Made by a program: the position numbers and the translations under genes
Notes under the pieces: generated by a model
Told to the model about the DNA's origin: nothing
Database searches by the model: none
Seen by the model: only the letters and a program-made list of their open reading frames with translations
NCBI GenBank assembly: GCA_963780395.1
Contig: CAWABY010000003.1
Coordinates: forward strand, 62,001-126,000
Length of the DNA stretch: 64,000 bases
Reading direction: 5' to 3'
From: VGBV01 sp963780395
Lineage (GTDB): Bacteria > Actinomycetota > Thermoleophilia > Solirubrobacterales > 70-9
Shown here: in pieces, positions 16,755 to 24,003 of the stretch
Layout: every line of letters begins with the position of its first letter
Position numbering within the stretch: the stretch's first letter is position 1

Positions 16755-17363
16755 ATGGCTTACGAGGTTCCGGATCTTCCCTACGACTACGACGCGCTCG
16801 AGCCGCATATCGACGAGGCGACGATGCGCGTCCACCACGACAAGCACCACCAGGCCTACGTGGACAAGGCGAACGCGGCGCTGGAGGGCACCGAGTGGGC
16901 CGACAAGCCCGTCGAGGAGGTGCTGCAGAACCTGAAGAAGCTTCCCGAGGACAAGCAAGGCCCCGTTCGCAACAACGCGGGCGGCCACGCCAACCACACC
17001 TTCTTCTGGGAGATCATGAGCCCCGACGGGGGTGGCGAGCCCGACGGCGACCTGGCCGATGCGATCAAGGACAAGTTCGGGTCGTTCAGCGACTTCCAGG
17101 AGGAGCTGAAGAACGCCGGCGTCGGGCAGTTCGGCTCGGGCTGGGCCTGGCTGATCCACGACGGCTCCGGCCTCGCCGTGGTCTCGACCCCGAACCAGGA
17201 CACCCCGGTGTCCGACGGCAAGACGCCGATTATCGGCGTCGACGTGTGGGAGCACGCCTACTACCTCAAGTACCAGAACAAGCGCCCGGACTATCTCGAC
17301 GCCTGGTGGAACGTCGTCAACTGGGCGAAGGCGGCGGAGCACTTCAAGGCCGCGAGCGGCTAG
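16755..17363 (+). CDS. Superoxide dismutase, probably manganese type
   Basis: The 202-residue enzyme converts superoxide to peroxide and oxygen. The four metal ligands are visible: His27, His81, Asp163 and His167 ('DVWEHAYYLKY'). Gly77 and the Gln in 'PNQDTP' (about residue 148) are the positions that favour Mn over Fe in this family. The start is the ATG at 16755, after aaaaggagc, and has no signal peptide. It lies beside cupredoxin, rubredoxin and R2lox genes, which together look like an oxygen-handling cluster. Confidence 0.95.
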   Translation: MAYEVPDLPYDYDALEPHIDEATMRVHHDKHHQAYVDKANAALEGTEWADKPVEEVLQNLKKLPEDKQGPVRNNAGGHANHTFFWEIMSPDGGGEPDGDLADAIKDKFGSFSDFQEELKNAGVGQFGSGWAWLIHDGSGLAVVSTPNQDTPVSDGKTPIIGVDVWEHAYYLKYQNKRPDYLDAWWNVVNWAKAAEHFKAASG

Positions 17364-17389
17364 CGCCGGCAAGGCCGCTGGCTTTGGGA

Positions 17390-17409
17390 GCGATGGCGTC
17401 AGCCATCGC
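17390..17409 (+). terminator. Hairpin downstream of the superoxide dismutase gene
   Basis: gcgatggc-gtca-gccatcgc is a perfect 8-bp stem with a 4-nt loop, 26 bp after the stop codon. It lacks a T-run, as is usual in high-GC actinobacteria, so it is only a probable terminator. Confidence 0.5.
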
Positions 17410-17506
17410 GACTAATGCGGGGCGGCCGCTGACCGGCGCGCCTGATGCGGCGAGAACCGCCCGCGGGGCGCAACACCGTCCCGCGGGTCGGGTTTGATTC
17501 GATGGG

Positions 17507-18229
17507 ATGAGGCAGCGAGCCGTGCTGACGGGGGCCCTGGCGGCCGCGCTGATGGGCGCGGCGACGCCGAGCGCGCTCGCCCTCGAGCGCATCGACGCCA
17601 CATTCCTGGCCGAGTACTCGGCCGACTCGTACACGATCGACCAGGGCGAGATCGTCACGTTCGGCAACCGGGACAAGTTCCTCGCCCACGGCGTCGTCTC
17701 CGACACCTCGGGCCTCTTCAGCGCGCCGGTGATCGGGGCCGGCCAGGCGCGACTGCTCCGCGGCGCCCCCTTCCTCACCGCCGGCTCCTACCCCTTCCAC
17801 TGCCCGATCCACCCCGGCATGACCTCGGCCCTGAACGTGACTGCAGGCGGCGCGCCCCTACCCGCGGACGCCACCGCACCCGGGGCGCGGCTCAAGATCA
17901 AGACGGCGAGCCTGGCGCGCCTCACCCGCAAGCGAAAGCTGCGCATCGTCGTGACTCCCTCGGAGGCGGTCGACGCGGTGGTCAAGGCCTCGGCCGAGGG
18001 CGTGGACCTGGGGCGGCTCGAGCGAACCTACGTGACCCCCGGACGCCGGGCGATCTCGATCAAGGTGGCGCGCCCGGCGGCGAGGGCATTGGCCAAGGCG
18101 GCGTCCAAGGCCGCCGGCCCGCGGCTGCGCCTTCGTGTGACCCTCTCCGACGTGGCCGGCAACTCGCGCTCGGTGAAGGCGAGCCGCGCGCTCGGGGGCG
18201 CGGCCGGCAAGAAGAAGAAGGCGGGCTAG
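17507..18229 (+). CDS. Secreted cupredoxin-domain (plastocyanin-like) protein
   Basis: The 240-residue protein starts with a signal peptide ending near 'SALA'. Residues 30-110 form a cupredoxin fold with type-1 copper ligands: His in 'LAHGVV', then Cys, His and Met in 'HCPIHPGM'. Residues 125-230 form a second, Arg/Lys/Ala-rich domain of unknown function that resembles a cell-surface beta domain, ending in a lysine-rich tail. It probably carries electrons or stores copper outside the membrane. The stop overlaps that of the convergent rubredoxin gene by 4 bp. Confidence 0.85.
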   Translation: MRQRAVLTGALAAALMGAATPSALALERIDATFLAEYSADSYTIDQGEIVTFGNRDKFLAHGVVSDTSGLFSAPVIGAGQARLLRGAPFLTAGSYPFHCPIHPGMTSALNVTAGGAPLPADATAPGARLKIKTASLARLTRKRKLRIVVTPSEAVDAVVKASAEGVDLGRLERTYVTPGRRAISIKVARPAARALAKAASKAAGPRLRLRVTLSDVAGNSRSVKASRALGGAAGKKKKAG

Positions 18230-18414
18230 TCCTCGTAGGGGCGGAAGTCCGAGGTGCGCGCCCCGCAGACCGGGCAGAACCAGTCCTTGGGGATGTCCTC
18301 GAACGCGGTGCCGGGCGGGATGCCGCCGTCGGGATCGCCCTCCGCGGGGTCATAGACGAACCCGCACGAGTCGCAGATCCAGAGCGTCGCCTCCTTGACG
18401 GGCGCGTTCATCAC
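18226..18414 (-). CDS. Rubredoxin
   Basis: This 62-residue protein has the two Cys-x2-Cys knuckles that bind one iron: 'WICDSCGFVYDP' and 'WFCPVCGARTSDF'. Rubredoxins are one-electron carriers, often to oxygenases or diiron proteins. Its start overlaps the stop of the R2lox gene by 4 bp, so the two are translated together. That makes it a plausible electron donor to R2lox. A paralogue lies at 35999. Confidence 0.96.
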   Translation of the reverse strand: MMNAPVKEATLWICDSCGFVYDPAEGDPDGGIPPGTAFEDIPKDWFCPVCGARTSDFRPYED

Positions 18415-19361
18415 GCCGTCACCTCCTCGGCCGGGCTTCCGGCCCCGTTGCCGGAGGCGTCCTCCGCCAGCAGGGACACTCCGATCGCTTTCAGCCGGCG
18501 GGTCAGCGCCTTGAAGGCGAACTCGTTGACCTGGGCCGAGGTGTAGTCGAGCATCTCCCAGTCGTTCGGGTCAGCGCCCTTGGGCACCAGGACTCCGGCG
18601 GCGACCGGCAGCAGCTCCTGCAGTCGCCCGCGCATCACGTCGGCCATCGCCGGGTCGCCGCCGCACTTCTCCTTCAGGAACCAGGTGCCGTAGGCGACGT
18701 GGCGGTGCTCGTCGCGGGCCACCTTGTTGAAGCCCTCGACGAAGCCGGGCAGCAGCTCGTTGCGCTCGAGGTAGTCGGTGATCGTCCACTGGCCGGTCAG
18801 GGCGAGCGTCCCCTCGATGACCATGTGGTAGGTGGTGACGAAGTCGACCTTCGCCTCGGGGTCCTTGGGGTTCTCAATCAATCGCTGGTTCGCATCGACG
18901 AGCTCCTCGTCGAAGAGCTTCACGAACGCGTCGTTGAGCTCCTCGCGGACGCGGGCGAGACGCTTCTCCCAGCTCGGGTCGTCGATGCCGATCACCTCGC
19001 GGTAGAACCGGTCGAAGAACTGGGAGTGGCGCGCCTCGTCGACCTGCTGGGTGGTGAGGAAGGCCTCCTCGCTCTCGTCCTCGTAGGCCATGACGAGGCC
19101 GGAGAACTGGGTCGTGACTCGCTCCTCACCGATGAAGAAAGCTGAGAGGCCCCAGGTGAAGTAGTCGCGCTCCTCGTCGCTGAAGTTGGCCCAGTCCGCC
19201 TTGTCCTGGGTGAAGTCGATCTCGTGCGAGAGCCAGTGCTGCTTCTCCCAGAGCTCGTACAGCTGCTGGGGGTCGAGCAGCTGGATCTTCGCCGCCTGAG
19301 CCTCGCTCGCGAGGGTGCCGGGGTCTCCCTGCATCGCCAGCTCTTCGAGTGTCTCGGCCAT
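18411..19361 (-). CDS. R2-like ligand-binding oxidase (R2lox; annotated elsewhere as NrdB-like)
   Basis: The 316-residue protein has the ferritin-like diiron/Mn-Fe site of ribonucleotide reductase R2: Glu79, Glu109-x2-His112, Glu183 and Glu218-x2-His221. Two further residues mark it as R2lox instead of a true reductase. Val82 is three after Glu79 and Tyr178 is five before Glu183, the spacings of the Val-Tyr ether cross-link in Mycobacterium tuberculosis R2lox (Rv0233). R2lox assembles an Mn/Fe cofactor, binds a long-chain fatty acid and performs an unknown two-electron oxidation. No large reductase subunit lies nearby. A TetR gene faces it, as Rv0232 neighbours Rv0233. Confidence 0.9.
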   Translation of the reverse strand: MAETLEELAMQGDPGTLASEAQAAKIQLLDPQQLYELWEKQHWLSHEIDFTQDKADWANFSDEERDYFTWGLSAFFIGEERVTTQFSGLVMAYEDESEEAFLTTQQVDEARHSQFFDRFYREVIGIDDPSWEKRLARVREELNDAFVKLFDEELVDANQRLIENPKDPEAKVDFVTTYHMVIEGTLALTGQWTITDYLERNELLPGFVEGFNKVARDEHRHVAYGTWFLKEKCGGDPAMADVMRGRLQELLPVAAGVLVPKGADPNDWEMLDYTSAQVNEFAFKALTRRLKAIGVSLLAEDASGNGAGSPAEEVTA

Positions 19362-19443
19362 CTCGGACCAGCCTTTCTGCGCCGCAAGTTCGTTCCTGTC
19401 TGTTCGATTCGTCTGCTCGGCGCGCGGCTACCCTAGCATCTTT

Positions 19444-19472
19444 CTGACACCGTGTCAGACAGTCTGTCTGAC
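19444..19472. promoter_or_regulatory. Overlapping palindromes, TetR operator between R2lox and its regulator
   Basis: CTGACAC-C-GTGTCAG (19444-19458) is a perfect 15-bp palindrome. GTCAGACAG-T-CTGTCTGAC (19454-19472) is a perfect 19-bp palindrome that shares its first half with the end of the first. They lie between the divergent R2lox and TetR genes, 20 bp before the TetR start. Such overlapping sites fit cooperative binding of two TetR dimers. Confidence 0.8.
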
Positions 19473-19491
19473 GGTGCGTTAGACTGGAGGC

Positions 19492-20215
19492 GTGGCGAGC
19501 CCGACCGAACTCGATACCCCCCCGGCCCCCCGCGCCGCGACCGAACGCGAGGGTCGCCGCCGGCGCCGCGAGCAGGTGCGCGCGGACGTCCTGCGCGTCG
19601 CCCTCGAGCTCGCCGAGAGCGCGCCCTTCCGCGACCTGACCGTGGACGAGATCGCGCGCGCGGCCGGGCATCTCGCGCAGCGCCTTCTACAACCACTTCC
19701 GCGACAAGCACGACCTGCTGCGCGTCGCCGTCGAGGAGGTCGCCGAGGAGCTGTACCGCATGGCCGACCGCTGGTGGCACGGCGAGGGCCCGCCGGCCGA
19801 GCGCGTGCGTGTCGCGCTGGAGGGCGTGGTCAGCGTCTACGCCGAGCACGCGGGCCTGCTGCGGGTGGCGACGGAGGTCTCGACCTACGACGAGGAGGTG
19901 CGCGAGCTCTGGGTCGCGATCGTCGAGCGCTTCATCGAGGCCACGGCCGCCCACATCCGCTCCGAGCAGGCCAAGAGCCTGATCACCGCCGGCCTCGATC
20001 CCCGCGCCACGGCCGAGGCGCTCGTGTGGATGAACGAGCGCTGCTCCTACATCTACCTCGGCCGCGGAGAGCGCCGGCCCGAGGAGCTGGTGGCTGCGAT
20101 GGCGCCGGTCTGGACCGCGGCGCTGTACCCGGGCGTGATCCCGGCCGGGGAGCTGCGCCCGGAATCCCCGGGGCCGGCGGGCGTCCCCGAGGCCGCGGAT
20201 CCGAATAGTGGGTAA
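19492..20215 (+). pseudogene. TetR-family regulator gene with one apparent frameshift
   Basis: The N-terminal helix-turn-helix is read from the GTG at 19492 to 'TVDEIARAAG'. The expected continuation 'ISRSAFYNHFRDKHDLLR' is then found one frame over. Removing one G from the GGG at 19666-19668 restores a single 240-residue frame ending at 20215, with the recognition helix and a complete ligand-binding domain. The restored protein looks intact, so this may be a sequencing error and not a dead gene. It is the probable repressor of R2lox-rubredoxin, acting at 19444-19472. The GGAGG ribosome site is unusually close to the GTG. Confidence 0.85.
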
Positions 20216-20297
20216 ATCGACGCCCAGCGCCGCGACGACTGCCGAGTCGGTGTGTTTGAATGCCGATTCCAGATAACCGGGGAGAGAGGAAGCTGCT

Positions 20298-22075
20298 GTG
20301 AGAAAGAGGCGCGGGTTCGTTGCAATCGCCATCGGCGCCGCCATGCTGGTCAGCGCGCCGCTCGCCTTCGCCCACATCGAACGCGCCTCCTACTGGCCGG
20401 ACCCCGGCGTCGACAACTCCGCCAAGGGCGGCGCCGGCGGCAAGGTCCCGAAGACCCGCTCGCTGTTCAGCGCGCTCGACAAGAAGCCAGCGCGGCGACA
20501 CCAGGGTCGTCTGCCAGGGCAGGAGCTCGCTGAAGGCGCTGAAGAAGGACCTCAAGGCCGCCCAGAAGGGCTACCACCTGCGCCTGTCGGACAAGACCAA
20601 GGAGATCGGCGAGAAGAAGGCCGCGGACCTGCTCGAGTTCAACCAGCGCCTCTTCCGCAAGTGCAAGTTCGACTCGATTCAGGACGCCGTCGACGCGTCG
20701 GGCAACAACGACCGCGTCGTGGTCATGCCCGGTACCTACACCGAGCCGGATTCGCGGGCGGCGCCTACCAACGACCCGGCTTGCGCCGACCTGCTCGAGG
20801 AGAACGACGAGGAACAGACCGAGGCACTCTCCTACGCCTACCACTTGAAGTGCCCGAACGACCAGAGCCTGATCAACATCAGCGGCCGCGCCTTCGGCGG
20901 CAATCCGCCGCAGCCGCCCAACCTGGAGCGCCGCGGGATTCCGGCCACCGGTCCCTGCGTCAAGTGTAACCTTCAGCTTGAGGGTTCGGGTCCCACCCCC
21001 AACGACGTCGTCATCGACGCCGGCCGCGTCGAATCGGGCAATGCCGGTCCGGTTGGCGCCGTGAAGGACGTCGCGATCCGGCTCGATCGCGCCGACGGCA
21101 CGGTGATCCGCAACCTGACCACCCGCCACGCCGACGAGCACGGCATCTACGTGCTGGAGACCGACGGCTACCGCCTCGAGCGCTTCAAGGCCTTCTTCAA
21201 CGCCGACTACGGCGTCCTCGCCTTCACCTCGGACCATGGCCTGATGCAGAAGTGCGACGCCGCCGGCAGCGGCGACTCCGGCCTCTACCCCGGCGGGTCG
21301 CCCGAGACCGGAGAGCAGACCGTCGAGGGCAAACGCCGCTACAACACCGAGATCCGCTACTGCGACATGCGCCACAACGCGGCCGGGTACTCGGGCACCG
21401 ACGGCAACGCCGTCTGGCTGCACCACAACAACCTCTACGACAACGCCAACGGGTTCACCACCGACGTCTTCACGGCCTCGGGGCACCCCGGCTTCCCCCA
21501 GGACTCCGACCTGCTCGAGAAGAACAAGTTCTACTCGAACAACTTCAACCCCTATCTGCCGAGCTCTGACATCGACCCGACCGTGCCGATGCCTGTCGGC
21601 ACCGGCATGTGGATCGCCGGCGGCAACGGCAACACCATCCGCAACAACTGGTTCTTCGACAACTGGCGCCGCGGGACGATGCTCTTCGCGGTGCCCGAAC
21701 GCGCTCATCTGCGCGCCGCCGACCCCGTCGATCCCGGGGTGCCTGCCCTCCGACCAGTCGACCTCGCATCGCAACCAGTTCTACGGCAACAAGATGGGTG
21801 TCACCCCCAAGGGCAAGCGCCGGCCGAACGGCCTCGACTTCTGGTGGGACCCCTACCCCGGCAACGCCAACAACTGCTGGTTCAACAACACCGGCAAGAA
21901 CGGCGACGCCGCGAGCGTCACCAGCACGCCGGACGAGCTGCCATCTGACTGCGCCACGAGCTTGGGAACGGGCTCGTTGGACGGTCAGACGGCCGAGCTG
22001 CTGGGCTGCGTGGGCGTGCCCCAGGGCGACCCGTCCTGTCCGTGGTTCACCACACCGCCGAAGCCAAGCGGCTAG
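20298..22075 (+). pseudogene. Secreted right-handed beta-helix protein with two apparent frameshifts
   Basis: A signal peptide ('AMLVSAPLAFA') follows the GTG at 20298, which has a strong ggagagagga site. The frame breaks at 20487-20488 (one extra C) and again near 21697 (one extra base). Correcting both gives a 591-residue protein. The middle has the repeating short strands and Asn/Gly turns of parallel beta-helix proteins: 'DGTVIRNLTTRHADEHGIYV', 'NAVWLHHNNLYDNANGF', 'NTIRNNWFFDNW', 'NQFYGNKMG'. The family includes pectate-lyase-like and surface carbohydrate-binding proteins. Which reaction, if any, is unknown. Several Cys pairs suggest disulphides outside the cell. Confidence 0.75.
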
Positions 22076-22398
22076 CGCCGATACTGCTGGCGACGCTCGG
22101 CCTTGCCCTGGCCGGCTGCGGCGGCGACTCGGCGCCCGCAGACCAGGGCGTGGGCGGGAACACCCCGCTTCGCCTCGCTGACTGCGACGATTGGAACGGG
22201 TCCGGCGTCGAGGAGCGTCTGACGACCGTCCGCCAGCTTCGAGATCTGACCGCGGGCCCGAGCGAGGAGGTACGGGGAGCGGTCCTCGACGACGACCAGG
22301 CCTATGACCTGCTCGAGGGCCAGTGCGAGCCCGAGTTCGCCGGCGCCTTCAAGCTCTACAAGCTCTACGGGCGCGCGGCCGCCTTCCTCGGCCACTAG
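22042..22398 (+). CDS. Small lipoprotein of unknown function
   Basis: This frame encodes about 118 residues with a hydrophobic leader and the lipobox 'LALAGC', so the mature protein would begin at that Cys and sit on the outer face of the membrane. The mature part is about 85 residues, acidic, with two further Cys ('ADCDDW', 'EGQCEP') that could pair. The GTG start at 22042 overlaps the end of the beta-helix gene, so the two are probably co-expressed. I do not recognise the family. Confidence 0.65.
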   Translation: MVHHTAEAKRLAPILLATLGLALAGCGGDSAPADQGVGGNTPLRLADCDDWNGSGVEERLTTVRQLRDLTAGPSEEVRGAVLDDDQAYDLLEGQCEPEFAGAFKLYKLYGRAAAFLGH

Positions 22399-22433
22399 CG
22401 CCCGCCCGGCCCCCGCCGAGGGGCGCTCTTAAC

Positions 22434-22451
22434 CCCTACTCAATAGTGGGG
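22434..22451 (+). terminator. Hairpin after the lipoprotein gene
   Basis: ccctact-caat-agtgggg forms a 7-bp stem with one G-T pair and a 4-nt loop, about 35 bp after the stop. It separates this gene from the MCE promoter and is a likely terminator. Confidence 0.45.
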
Positions 22452-22507
22452 TGAGGCAAAACGGCGACGTGATGCGGAAAACCGTCGCCGCGCGCCACGG
22501 TTGTCCT

Positions 22508-22537
22508 TTGACAAGCGGTCCCCTGCCTGTACACAAT
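22508..22537 (+). promoter_or_regulatory. Putative promoter of the MCE operon
   Basis: TTGACA at 22508-22513 is followed after 18 bp by CACAAT (22532-22537), about 75 bp before the first MCE start. The -35 is consensus, while the -10 matches four of six positions. This is the only good candidate in the 210-bp gap before the operon. Confidence 0.5.
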
Positions 22538-22611
22538 TATGGGTAGCTCGCGGTCGGCTGGGGTGCCGCCCGCGGGACGCGGAAGCTGAACGGGAGCAGG
22601 TAGAGAGCCAA

Positions 22612-24003
22612 GTGCCAGCGTCGAACGTTGTCGGACGGATCGCGGCGATCCTCGCGCTCGCCGGCGCCACGATCGTGATCCTGATGCTGCTGATGGGCGG
22701 CGGCGGCTCCTCCTACAAGGTCACCGCCAAGTTCCAGAACGCGAGCCAGCTCGTCAAGGGCAACCAGGTCAAGGTCGCCGGCGTCCCCGCGGGCTCGATC
22801 GACAGCATCAAGCTCGGCGACGACGGTCAGGCGCTGGTGGAGATGAAGGTCGCCGAGGACTACGCGCCCCTGGCCCAGGGAACCCACGCCACCATCCGCT
22901 CCTCCTCGCTGTCGGGGATCGCGAACCGATACGTCGACCTCAGCCTGCCCACCGAGCCCGGCGAGCCGATCGAGAGCGGGGGTGTGATCGAGCAGGTCGA
23001 CACCACCTCCGAGGTCGACCTCGACCAGCTCTTCAACGCGTTCGACGAGCCCACCGCCGCCGGGCTCAAGTCCGTGATCAAGGGCTTCGCCCGATCGTAC
23101 GACGGAACCGGGCCGCAGGCCAACCGGGGCTTCTACTACCTCAATCCCTTCCTCTCAACCTCACGTCGAGTGTTCTCGGAGCTGAACAGCGATCAGCGGG
23201 CCCTGGAGTCGCTGATCGTCGACGGCGCTTCCCTCAGCGAGGCACTCGCCTCCCGCTCCCCGGACCTGGAGCAGCTGGTCGGGAACCTGAACGGGATGAT
23301 GGGAACGATCGGCAGCCGCGAGGCGGAGCTGGCCTCGGCGGTCGGACAGCTCCCCGGCTTCATGCGCCAGTTCAACACGACGGCGGTGAACCTGCGGGCG
23401 GCGCTGGACGACGTCGATCCGCTGATCACCGCGTCGCGTCCGGTCGCCCGCAAGCTGAAGCCGTTCACGCGCAGGCTGCGCGGGTTCGCGCGCGACGCGG
23501 TACCGACGATCAAGGGGCTGGACGGGATCGTCAAGCGCAAGGGCGCCGCCAACGACCTGATCGAGCTCACCCGCCTGCAGGTCCCCCTTGGCGAGATCGG
23601 GGTCGGTCCCGTCTCGCGCAACGGCGCGATGCGCGAGGGCGCGCTGCCCGCCTCGACCCAGGCCCTGACGGACTCGCTGCCGGTCCTCTCCTTCTTCCGC
23701 CCCTACACCTCGGAGCTGGTCGGGTGGTTCGACGACTTCGGCCACTCCGGGGTCGTTGACGCCAACGGCGGCATCGGCCGCATCTCCACCACCTTCAACG
23801 CCTTCTCCCTGAGCGGGCCGGGCGGCACCCCGAACCTGCTGGCGCCCCCGCTAAGCGGCGCCCAGGTGATCTCGGCGCTCGACGTCGACAACCTGCGCCG
23901 CTGCCCGGGAGCCAACGAGCGAGATCCCGGCGACGGCTCGACCCCGTTCACCGACGGCGGCGCGCTCGACTGCGACCCCAGCCAGGTTCCGGTGGGCCCG
24001 TGA
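22612..24003 (+). CDS. MCE-family protein 1 of 6
   Basis: The 463-residue protein has one N-terminal transmembrane helix ('IAAILALAGATIVILMLLM') followed by the MCE domain, about residues 35-115: 'YKVTAKFQNASQLVKGNQVKVAGVPAG' in part, then 'ANRYVDLSLP'. A long alpha-helical region then runs to about 330. MCE proteins form hexameric rings or tubes that carry lipids across the cell envelope. I choose the GTG at 22612, just before the TM helix. An earlier in-frame ATG lies inside the promoter. The stop overlaps the next gene by 4 bp (GTGA). Confidence 0.9.
   Translation: MPASNVVGRIAAILALAGATIVILMLLMGGGGSSYKVTAKFQNASQLVKGNQVKVAGVPAGSIDSIKLGDDGQALVEMKVAEDYAPLAQGTHATIRSSSLSGIANRYVDLSLPTEPGEPIESGGVIEQVDTTSEVDLDQLFNAFDEPTAAGLKSVIKGFARSYDGTGPQANRGFYYLNPFLSTSRRVFSELNSDQRALESLIVDGASLSEALASRSPDLEQLVGNLNGMMGTIGSREAELASAVGQLPGFMRQFNTTAVNLRAALDDVDPLITASRPVARKLKPFTRRLRGFARDAVPTIKGLDGIVKRKGAANDLIELTRLQVPLGEIGVGPVSRNGAMREGALPASTQALTDSLPVLSFFRPYTSELVGWFDDFGHSGVVDANGGIGRISTTFNAFSLSGPGGTPNLLAPPLSGAQVISALDVDNLRRCPGANERDPGDGSTPFTDGGALDCDPSQVPVGP

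Noticed and set aside
18411..19361. Class I ribonucleotide reductase beta subunit
   Set aside because: No alpha subunit is adjacent, and the Val and Tyr positions specific to R2lox are both present.
22501..22611. Upstream ATG extension of the first MCE gene
   Set aside because: The extra residues are not MCE-like and the putative promoter lies within them. The GTG at 22612 directly precedes the membrane helix.
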